64,000 nt of DNA. It comes from Limisphaerales bacterium. GTDB taxonomy: Bacteria > Verrucomicrobiota > Verrucomicrobiia > Limisphaerales > AAA164-E04. Position 1 is the first letter of the stretch. Every line of letters starts with the position of its first letter. Below are positions 57,427-64,000 of this stretch, in pieces. The notes beneath the pieces were generated by a model. It saw only the letters and a program-made list of their open reading frames with translations, was not told the DNA's origin and ran no database searches. The position numbers were made by a program, and so were the translations under genes. The stretch is taken from positions 1 through 64,000 of the forward strand of contig JAMASS010000008.1 of assembly GCA_024761205.1 (NCBI GenBank), written 5' to 3'.

Positions 57427-59136
57427 TTAGTCTCCCGCTGGTTGGAGGATGGCGCGGTAGTAGCGGTGAGCCTCTGCGGTTAAGCCGGTCCAACTTGCGG
57501 TTTCGGCATCGGCGACGGTGGGCTTGCCGGTCGTTTGCCAGTCGGTGAGGTTTGCGGATTGCTCGATGGTGTAAGTGCGGTCGGGGACGGCATCCCAGGA
57601 CAATTGCAGTTCGCTCGCTGACAAGCGTTGGATCGCCAGCGTGGGAGGCGTATCGGGAACGACCGGGCCCTGCGGAAGCGGGGGTTTGACGGCGGGCGGT
57701 TGCGGGTCTGCCGGCAGTTCGCGGCTGGCTACGATTTGACCGGAGAAGGTCAAGGTTACGTCGTTTGGAGTGATAAGACGGAGGGAGATGTTGGCCTGGA
57801 TGGGAATGGTTAGTGTTTGAATGTTGTTGTGGATGGCGATCGTCGCGGGGTCATCGCTGTCGTTGACGCTGCCAAGTCCGGCGATGGATTGGGAGGTCAT
57901 GAGAGGGAAGAGTCCGTCACTGGAAACGTCGAGAGTACTTGAGGATCCTTCCGGGATGGCAAAAGACAGGCCATTGACGGGAAAGTCACTGCCGTCTGGG
58001 TTGAGGTCGATGGGATCACTGGCCAGGCTGAATTCGACGTTGCGAGCCGCTGCGTTTGCGGTCGTGATGATCACGTTCGCCACTGCTCCATAGTCGGCCG
58101 GTGCTGCGCCGCTCCCGCCGCCCGCCAAGGGCATCCAGTCGCCGCTGGGATTGGCGTTAATCTGAGAGGTTGGTTGAAAGATGATGTTGCTGTCCGAGAG
58201 GATGGTATGGATTTCTCCGGTGTAGGTGGTCGAGAGACTGCCGTCTCCTTGAGTCTTGATCGCGTTGCCTCGGGCGATGCCGGAAAGGGTGATGGTGCTT
58301 TTTTCTGCGATGACGGAGAATATCGCCTTGTCACTAACGGCGGCTGGTGGCTCGGGTTTTACCGACGGTTCCCCCGAACCGGGATCCACGGGTGGTGGGG
58401 TTGCCCCGGGAAGTTCGGTGTCAATCCAAATACTGCGGATGTTGACTGACGCCGATGCGGAGGTGGTGTTGTCGCCGAAGAACAGAAAGTCCGAAATCGT
58501 GTAGGGGATGCCGGAGCCGGAATAATCGCGCAGCGGACCGGTTAGAATCTCTTGCCCGTTGCCGGAAAGGGTGTATTCGTCTCCTTTGATCTCCAGCACA
58601 AAGTCAACATATTGGCTGCTCAACTGGAAGGGCAGATTTTGTGCGCCTTCGGAGTGAATAAATTCAACCGATTGGGCGAAGATTTCGTCTGTCCAGAACT
58701 CGATCTCAATGCCCAGGAGATCTCTAGATAGGGTGATGAGACTAAAGCCGGCTCGATCAGGACGAACGTGTGTCTCGGTCGGAAGTTGGATGGTGAATCC
58801 GATTTGATAGCCGCGTTCACGATTGAATTCATCAGGGAGTTGCGGATGAGGATCAAACAGAGGCGAGCGAGCGAAATAGCCGGCGTGATCATCGAAGTTA
58901 CGGAGAGTGGTGAGATTGACGGCGCGATCGACAACCACTTGACGGGCCTGATTGCGGACCAGCGGATTGAGGAGATAGATCCAACCTTGGTCACCTGGTA
59001 ATGAGCGGAGGTTGCCGTCATAAAGTGTGACCGGATCGGCCGAAATCTGGATTGCGAAAACTACCGCCACTAAGAAGTTGATACTCTTGAAAATACCCCT
59101 CTGATACCTCATTAAGCGTTTGAGATAATTCACCAT
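57427..59136 (-). CDS. Large secreted beta-rich protein
   Basis: 569 residues. Signal-anchor segment near INFLVAVVFAIQISADP (about residues 19-35, cleavage near Ala). The mature N-terminal domain, PVTLYDGNLRSLPGDQGWIY and on to about residue 245, is a beta-sandwich of the choice-of-anchor type seen in exported bacterial proteins. A Pro-rich linker (about 248-265) leads to a Ser/Thr/Asn-rich middle part, and after a second Pro-rich linker (about 475-495) the end is a fibronectin-III-like domain with RLSASELQLSWDAVPDRTYT and YRAILQPAGD. It is probably a surface or secreted binding protein. No PEP-CTERM tail is visible. Partner unknown. Confidence 0.78.
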   Translation of the reverse strand: MVNYLKRLMRYQRGIFKSINFLVAVVFAIQISADPVTLYDGNLRSLPGDQGWIYLLNPLVRNQARQVVVDRAVNLTTLRNFDDHAGYFARSPLFDPHPQLPDEFNRERGYQIGFTIQLPTETHVRPDRAGFSLITLSRDLLGIEIEFWTDEIFAQSVEFIHSEGAQNLPFQLSSQYVDFVLEIKGDEYTLSGNGQEILTGPLRDYSGSGIPYTISDFLFFGDNTTSASASVNIRSIWIDTELPGATPPPVDPGSGEPSVKPEPPAAVSDKAIFSVIAEKSTITLSGIARGNAIKTQGDGSLSTTYTGEIHTILSDSNIIFQPTSQINANPSGDWMPLAGGGSGAAPADYGAVANVIITTANAAARNVEFSLASDPIDLNPDGSDFPVNGLSFAIPEGSSSTLDVSSDGLFPLMTSQSIAGLGSVNDSDDPATIAIHNNIQTLTIPIQANISLRLITPNDVTLTFSGQIVASRELPADPQPPAVKPPLPQGPVVPDTPPTLAIQRLSASELQLSWDAVPDRTYTIEQSANLTDWQTTGKPTVADAETASWTGLTAEAHRYYRAILQPAGD

Positions 59137-59423
59137 CTCTCGGCGTTGGCCTGTGGCTGGCGATAATTGATTGTTGTGAATTATGGATGTTTTCGGCTTA
59201 ACCGGTGATGATTGAGTTCTAGGGAAACTCTGTTTAATCCCTAGACTTTACTGTTTTCGGTGATTTTTCCAGAGAAAACCGAGTTTCCGGTTATCATAAT
59301 CAGAGTTTCCCTAGCATGGACAATCCAAAGTGCAATGCAGCCACCGTATGATAAAAGAAGTATGTGTCAATTGGTTTCAGATCTGTGAATGCCAAAACTG
59401 TCCTTGTATCCGTGTAAGGTTGG
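59137..59423. other. Intergenic region holding a small inverted-repeat element
   Basis: No gene. It contains the 96-bp inverted-repeat element at 59219-59314 and the leader of the secreted protein on the minus strand. Confidence 0.5.
59219..59314. mobile_element. Putative 96-bp MITE-like element
   Basis: Perfect 14-base terminal inverted repeats, CTAGGGAAACTCTG at 59219-59232 and CAGAGTTTCCCTAG at 59301-59314. A third partial copy, TCCCTAG, lies inside at about 59238-59244. The element is non-coding. No certain target-site duplication is visible. It could be a miniature inverted-repeat transposable element or a solo fragment of an insertion sequence. Confidence 0.5.
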
Positions 59424-59869
59424 AGCCTCAGGAGTTCACGCTGCCGGGTGGGTTTGAAATCAGTCGGGTCGCAGGGCTTCCGTTGGAGGACCGTCCGATT
59501 TGAGGTCTCATTTGACGAACGGGGCCGCCTTGTACGGATTCGGCTGACGTGAGCGATGAGCACAAACACGGCTGAAGGAGAAGCCTCATCAAGTTGTTCG
59601 TATGGAAATAAGGATGATGATGGCGTGTATAACGAACGGACGGTTTTGCTGATCGGCTGATGTTTACGGAAGGTTGCCTACGGCATGCAGGGTCACTGTA
59701 CGTGGCCGCACCTCCAAGCATTTGGAAGCTAACCGACGGAGACGATGATGGTGTTGCGGATGAGCGGCAGGAATGTCAAGGTAAAACCCTGACCGGCTGC
59801 ACCAATGCCGTGTGCCGTAATACCGGATCTGGTAGAGGAAGATCGAGCTTCGCCTGGGCCGCTAGATAG
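59424..59869 (+). pseudogene. PVC dehydrogenase-like (DUF7133) protein, decayed N-terminus
   Basis: EPQEFTLPGGFEISRVAGLP then LEDRPI and, after stops and frame changes, DERGRLYV-like remnants, and finally LMFTEGCLRHAGSLYVAAPP with SIWKLTDGDDDGVADERQE and GKTLTGCTN. These correspond in order to the start of PVC-type membrane-bound dehydrogenase/heme-binding proteins (DUF7133 propeller): LPxGFEIELVA, MFPEGxMWxDGSLYVAAPPSIWKLTDTDGDG and GKTLTGCAND. Several stops and frameshifts are present, and everything after GKTLTGC is gone. It starts just after the MITE-like element. Confidence 0.85.
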
Positions 59870-60589
59870 GGGTTTGTGAACAGCTATCCGGAGGAGATCT
59901 TCGGCAGCGGCTAATGCCTGCACCAAACGATCCGCCACTTTGGTCCAGTTCTGGCGGAGATTGAGCGTTTCTCACTCGGTTTCATCCAGCAATTGGTCCA
60001 TTGATCCCTGATGCTCATCGCCACGCCTCCTTCAATGCTTATCCCAGGCGGCTTGACTAGAGGGTGGGACGCAGGGCAAGTCCCACCGGTGGAGTGGACG
60101 AGGAATCGCGATTTAAACGCGTCATATGGCTATCTGCCAAAAAGTCATTTGCCTTTCGATCGGGTTGCCACGCCAGTTTCGTCTAGGAGCTATGGGAGCC
60201 CGGCAGCGTTTTCGGTCTTGGGTTGAATTTCGAAGTGCCGTCACTGCAGAGGCAACTCAAAGCAAAAAACAGAACCTAGCACAGCCTCAGTTTCCGAAAA
60301 CTTATCCGGGCAGATGTGCTAAGCGCAACCACCGGTTCTGGGTGCGGGGAGTGCGCCGCCGGATTGCGGGCCCGCCTGAACTAACAGAAAATGCCTTGGG
60401 TGACGCGCCCCACCCGCTGGCGCGACTCTCCCCGGCGAGGGGTGTCAGGCCCTTTCCGAGTGCCCGTTGGCGCAGGCTGCCCAAACCGTCCGCAAAAGCG
60501 GCGCTGGCTTGCCGGCGGGGGTGCGGTGGGAGGGCATGGGGCAATCCCCATGCTCTCCTAACCTCCCTGCCGTCGGACAACCTTTATTG
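59870..60589. other. Non-coding tract with GC-rich palindromic part
   Basis: On the minus strand at about 59830-60010 there is a stretch reading NLRQNWTKVADRLVQALAAA and EDLLRIAVHK, preceded by a stop, possibly a coding remnant that I cannot name. From about 60190 to 60580 the DNA is GC-rich and full of short inverted repeats, for example GCATGGGG/CCCCATGC at 60534-60553. No ORF there looks real. Confidence 0.35.
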
Positions 60590-61660
60590 GCGAGAAATCC
60601 GGGCTAGGCCTTTGATTGGCAAGTTGAATCCTAGTGTGTCACTTGTTCGGGCGAAAATTGTTGCCGTAGACCGAATGGGGCGTCTGACACAGCGACGCCC
60701 CAATAGCGATGGCTTTGATCCAGGAGTTGCAGCCGGACGGACTCGGTCAGATATTGCGCCTGGGTTTTGCTCAATCGGGTCACGATTCGAAACGGAGCCT
60801 TGGCTAGATTTGATTTTGACGTTTCGGCTGATCGTCTCTCGACCAATGTCTTCGGTCCGCAGGTCGTAAGCTCCTGATGGCAGGTGAACGGTGAAATCGT
60901 CGAAAGCATCGGGATAGACTGCATATCCGCTGTCGTTGTGACCGATGAGCATCTTTGCCGTGATAATCGGTTGTCTCGCTGGATTGGATATCCTCCCTTT
61001 CAGGCGGCCGGCGGGTTTTCTTCTTGCAAAGCCCAATCCGATCATTTCGGACGGAGACGTGCTGACGCGAGAAAGCAGGCATAGCGAAGCGTTTCATCGG
61101 ACTGTACCGTCATTTCTGCGTCGGGAATGGTAAGTCGAATTCTATCCAGGCAAAGGCATATCCGGCTTTGTCGGCGGGGTCGGCCGAATCAGCCCACTGA
61201 ATGCCGGGGGTCTTGCTGGTGTCGCTGAAGTGCGTTCATCGGTCTCCGGTTTCAATCGTCTTGGGTATGTCATCGTTACGTCAGCTTGAGGTGATGACAA
61301 GGCCCTCCATTGATCACGAAGAATGTAGTTATGCTGTTCCTGCAGTCATTTATCGCTGCATTGATGACGGTGGCCACGATGGCTTCTCCGTCAGTGCCAT
61401 CTTTTGTGATCCGAATGTTGGCGATTGTGCCCCGCTTGCTTGGAAGGGGCAAAGATGGTCAGTTGGTCATTGTCCGCTCTTCGGAGAGTCAAGTTGTAGA
61501 GGCAACCAGGGGTTTGGCTGCCGGCACTATAAAACGTTTCCATGTTCGCACGGCGTCGCAGGCTGTTAAAGTCTATCAACACCTCGATTCGTTCGTTGTG
61601 AATCACGTGAAGTTCGATGAGCGTGAACGCTCGAAAGGAGTGATGGGTTCTGTTCATCGG
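60590..61660 (-). pseudogene. Decayed protein with a carboxypeptidase-regulatory-like domain
   Basis: Reading high to low: a frame with MNRTHHSFRAFTLIELHV and TFYSAGSQTP-like sequence at 61390-61660; then, in another frame, RGTIANIRITKDGTDGEAIV (about 61440-61380); then WADSADPADKAGYAFAWIEF (about 61195-61135); and finally KGRISNPARQPIITAKMLIG and HNDSGYAVYPDAFDDFTVHL with PSGAYDLRTEDIGRETISR (about 61000-60820). The last part matches the pattern of carboxypeptidase-regulatory-like beta-sandwich domains (GRVxDPxGxPVAGA, FxVxLPPGxYDLRA). Stops and frame changes between pieces make it a pseudogene. The original full product cannot be named. Confidence 0.6.
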
Positions 61661-61868
61661 ATGATAGTTTATTCGCTTCAGTGCGCCTTTTATGAGAAAG
61701 ATTTTGCCTTAGTTGTGGATGGCTTCAAACAACAGGTTTGAATCGATTGAGTGGCATTCTGGGCGAGGAAGGTTACAGGAAGTTTAAAACTAACATTTCT
61801 GCATTTTATATAATTCCTTTGGGGATTACATACTTGATGCCACAAGGGGAGGCTGTTTTCATAGAAAT

Positions 61869-62190
61869 TTAGGGGGTTAGCTGAGGGTAGCCGGCCCAGC
61901 AGGAGGCTTGGGCCATGGGCTTGCCGGTGAAGGGGTCGGCTAGCGGGGGGAGTTTGGGCATTTGCTGTTCCTCGAAGTATTCTTTCATGCTCCAGGCTTG
62001 GAGACGGGGATAGGTGTTGGGGGAGTCTATTCATGGGGGAAGGTGCCGGGTTCATCTTTGCTTCAATACGCCCCTCCGAGATGAGATGGTCTCTACGGTG
62101 ATGAGGATGCCTTGCGGCAGCTTTTTCTTTGCCGATGGTGTGGCAGAATGCCCGAATCTGGTCGGCTGGTAGATCGAATGCACTACCTCG
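61869..62190 (-). pseudogene. C-terminal remnant of an unknown gene
   Basis: A frame from about 62180 reads FDLPADQIRAFCHTIGKEKA and continues to about 62035, where the frame changes to PNTYPRLQAWSMKEYFEEQQ, MPKLPPLADPFTGKPMAQAS and ends CWAGYPQLTP at a TAA (61869-61871). The two frames join smoothly, so this looks like the last hundred codons of one gene with a frameshift. The protein family is not recognised. The pieces are too conserved in style to be chance. Confidence 0.5.
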
Positions 62191-62234
62191 ACATTGCCCC
62201 CGGCGGCTTCCGGGCTTCGATGGCCATGTGGCCT

Positions 62235-63053
62235 CTACAAAGGTTCGAGTTTTCCCCGCAAGGCATTCTCAAACTCGCGGCGTTTCACTGTTTCGGCAGA
62301 CAGCAGCTTGTCGCACGAATCTTCAAGTGACAGCACTTCCCAATGGTGAGATTCCAGCCGGTAGCCCGCAGTGATTCGAGGGATGAGCCAGACAATATCA
62401 CCATCGTTCAAGTCGTGGGAGGAGTCGTCCGACGGGCCGCCGATCGACTCGAAAAACGGGAGATCGACAGCCACCGCCAATTTGCTCCCCCAGCGGCGAA
62501 GCGTAGGGGCTTTCACCTGTAACTGTGGCATGAGGCGCTTCGCGCTGGATGATCGCCAGTCAGGACGCCTTACGGCATTTGGCGTCGGTGGAATTTGTGC
62601 GCTAGAGGCAAGAAGCCGTCTGAACTCCGACTCCATCCCCGGCCCAGAGAAGTAGACCGCCTGAATTTCCAGTCCGTACCAGCTTGAGGCGGCCTCGTCG
62701 CCAGACACCACCAAGTCGATACGCCCCGCCGGCCGGCCGGTTGTCGTCGACCGCATGAACGGCACTTCACGCGCCACGTAGGGATTGGAGAACCCGACGA
62801 TACGCCCAAGCCATCGGGAGATCAGGTTGCCTTCATCGAACCGTCGCGGGCAGGTGATGATAGGCGGCCTGTTCGGCGCCCCAATGGAACATACGCCGCC
62901 CCTCTTGCCGCAGGGAGGAGTTCCCGGCTGGAACGGACAAGGGAGAGGGTCGGTTTGCTTCAGCGCGGCCCTAGCCATCCGCTGTCGTCGCGGAACCGAC
63001 AGCGAGCCAAAAGGCTCGCCGTACCATTCGGCAATCCCGTGCCGACCAGTCAT
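62235..63053 (-). CDS. NotI-family restriction endonuclease
   Basis: 272 residues from ATG 63053 (MTGRHGIAEWYGEPF), which overlaps the upstream methyltransferase stop by four bases (ATGA). The iron-binding Cys set fits NotI: C39, C48, C55 and C68 in DPLPCPFQPGTPPCGKRGG, GGVCSIG and ITCPRRF. The PD-(D/E)XK core residues match those of NotI: Glu in REVPF (E96), Asp in GRIDLVV (D113), and Glu-x-Gln in GLEIQAVYFSG (E129, Q131). NotI itself cuts GCGGCCGC; the target of this homologue is unknown. It is translationally coupled to a D12 adenine methyltransferase. Length is somewhat shorter than NotI. Confidence 0.88.
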   Translation of the reverse strand: MTGRHGIAEWYGEPFGSLSVPRRQRMARAALKQTDPLPCPFQPGTPPCGKRGGVCSIGAPNRPPIITCPRRFDEGNLISRWLGRIVGFSNPYVAREVPFMRSTTTGRPAGRIDLVVSGDEAASSWYGLEIQAVYFSGPGMESEFRRLLASSAQIPPTPNAVRRPDWRSSSAKRLMPQLQVKAPTLRRWGSKLAVAVDLPFFESIGGPSDDSSHDLNDGDIVWLIPRITAGYRLESHHWEVLSLEDSCDKLLSAETVKRREFENALRGKLEPL

Positions 63054-63934
63054 GCGAACAACGGCTCGCCGGTAATAACTAGTTCGGACAACCGGTTGTG
63101 ATGCGTGTTCTTCATCGAAAGGGAGGCGGCGTTGAAGTCGTGTCGGCGCACCAGCTCTACGATCTCCGGAGCCGCGTCGTAGGTCATCAGGAAGTTGGAG
63201 TCGCAATCGGCCAGCGCTTGGAACAGCGCGCCGTGGTCGATCTCCGAATGCACATAGAGCCGCGTCCCCGCACGCTTTCCGCCCTGCGCCGTATAAGGCG
63301 GGTCAAGGAATACAGCCGCCCGGCGCCCCCATCCCTCCAAAAGAATCGGAAGCAGTTTCAATCCGTCACCCTCAAAGAAAGCGATCCGATGCGCGTGTTC
63401 CCGTATCGCGTTGATCCGCGAGACCAGTGTTTCGGGGTACCAGCGAGACAGAAGCCCCTTGCCGTTCTCGCCACGCCGGCTGAACGACGCCCCCGGGGCG
63501 AGGATGCCGCCCCTACGCGTCCGGTTCAGAACGAGCGTCCGAAACCCGTGTTCCTCCACTGTGCGCGGCGTTTCATTCGCCAAGCGCCTCAAGTTTTCAT
63601 GCGTCGGCTCGAACTGCCTGATCCGCTCCCCAAGCGCGGCCCCGCTCTCCAAAGTGGTGTGCCAGAAAGCCGCCACGTCCCGGTCGATCTCGACTATCAC
63701 CGCGCGTGCAACGAGGTCTTCCAGGATCGCGGTTAGGGAGACGATTGCCCCTCCGGCGAACGGTTCAATCAGGATGTCCGGCCGCGTCTTTGCAAGCCAT
63801 TCCCTGATGTGCGGGATCAGCCATGTCTTGCCGCCGGGGTAGCGGAGGGGGCTGCGTTGCGGGACCGTCGCAACATTGACGACCGGGATTCGCGACGATG
63901 GGAAGGCTTCTGCTAGCGGCGCAACGGTGCTCAC
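63050..63934 (-). CDS. D12-class N6-adenine DNA methyltransferase
   Basis: 294 residues, GTG start. SAM-binding segments are LRYPGGKTWLIPHI (about residues 30-43) and IEPFAGGAIVSLTAIL (about 56-71), and the catalytic motif is DPPY (211-214) in FLDPPYTAQGGKRAGTRLYV. This is the Dam/MT-D12 order, motif X, I and then IV, so it methylates adenine N6. It overlaps the endonuclease start by four bases and the upstream partial gene stop by four bases (GTGA), forming a tight operon. The NotI site GCGGCCGC has no adenine, so an adenine enzyme implies a different recognition site here. Confidence 0.9.
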   Translation of the reverse strand: MSTVAPLAEAFPSSRIPVVNVATVPQRSPLRYPGGKTWLIPHIREWLAKTRPDILIEPFAGGAIVSLTAILEDLVARAVIVEIDRDVAAFWHTTLESGAALGERIRQFEPTHENLRRLANETPRTVEEHGFRTLVLNRTRRGGILAPGASFSRRGENGKGLLSRWYPETLVSRINAIREHAHRIAFFEGDGLKLLPILLEGWGRRAAVFLDPPYTAQGGKRAGTRLYVHSEIDHGALFQALADCDSNFLMTYDAAPEIVELVRRHDFNAASLSMKNTHHNRLSELVITGEPLFA

Positions 63935-64000
63935 GACTGCTCTACCAATGACAGGCCGTTGTCGGCAAAGAGTTCGAGATAGCGATCAAGATGCAGTTGG
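63931..64000 (-). CDS. Partial upstream gene of the NotI-like operon
   Basis: The last 22 codons of a gene that starts beyond the window: QLHLDRYLELFADNGLSLVE then QS and TGA. Its stop overlaps the GTG of the methyltransferase by four bases, so it is the first known member of the same coupled operon. Too short to name; a small controller or specificity protein would be possible. Confidence 0.45.
   Translation of the reverse strand, partial: QLHLDRYLELFADNGLSLVEQS

Noticed and set aside
60126-60869. 247-codon plus-strand ORF in the GC-rich tract
   Set aside because: Frame spans hairpin-rich sequence with Arg/Ala/Pro bias; the minus strand carries the better coding remnant at its end.
61310-61741. 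143-codon plus-strand ORF with a hydrophobic start
   Set aside because: Overlaps a minus-strand pseudogene whose pieces are collinear and better supported; no ribosome binding site. It cannot be fully excluded.
1-64000. tRNA, rRNA and CRISPR arrays
   Set aside because: No cloverleaf, rRNA segment or regularly spaced repeat was recognised by eye; short RNA genes could still be missed without a covariance search.

Overview
The window looks like a chromosomal segment of a verrucomicrobial bacterium. The evidence is a DUF1080 lipoprotein, a type-II-pseudopilin-like protein with an H-x9-DG C-terminal region, a PEP-CTERM-type CAAX protease, a DUF7133-type remnant, fragments of very large secreted proteins that I associate with this phylum, and scattered (non-operonic) trp genes. 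No rRNA, tRNA or CRISPR array was recognised.

Layout. 0-5 kb: a decayed secreted-protein gene, then DUF1080, a membrane/coiled-coil protein and a MoxR ATPase, with a convergent Sel1 protein. 5.4-8.2 kb: an AT-rich restriction-modification island (endonuclease plus N6-adenine methyltransferase) between two 60-bp direct repeats. 8.2-11.1 kb: gene remnants, an alpha/beta hydrolase and an AraC pseudogene. 11.2-20.6 kb: O-methyltransferase, ftsY-nusB-moeB cluster, punA, a LysR pseudogene, argC, and two secreted proteins (one a PQQ-like beta-propeller). 20.6-22.2 kb and 38.2-40.3 kb: two similarly organised cassettes of unknown secreted and anchored proteins. 22.6-28.4 kb: trpB, then an ArsR-methyltransferase fusion regulator divergent from metK-ahcY (the S-adenosylmethionine cycle), then pdxH. 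28.9-35 kb: two giant decayed secreted-protein genes and a decayed serine hydrolase. 35.3-37.8 kb: a DUF3516 helicase. 40.7-54.2 kb: glucan phosphorylase, rlmN, CAAX protease, an RlmI-type methyltransferase, a pseudopilin with a 16-G tract, a HEAT lipoprotein, mdh, a dead deoC, trpE, an HDAC-like deacetylase and a membrane protein. 54.4-59.1 kb: polA and a large secreted protein. 59.2-62.2 kb: a small inverted-repeat element and several gene remnants. 62.2-64 kb: a second restriction-modification system, a NotI-family endonuclease overlapping a D12 adenine methyltransferase and a further partial gene.

The main theme is contrast. Housekeeping genes (polA, metK, ahcY, trpE, trpB, argC, mdh, ftsY, nusB, rlmN) are intact, while about thirteen other genes are broken by frameshifts and stops, many of them regulators or secreted proteins. 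Confining the damage to accessory genes argues for real genome erosion, perhaps after a change of lifestyle, rather than poor sequence quality. The two restriction-modification systems and the paired secreted-protein cassettes are the most interesting intact accessory parts.
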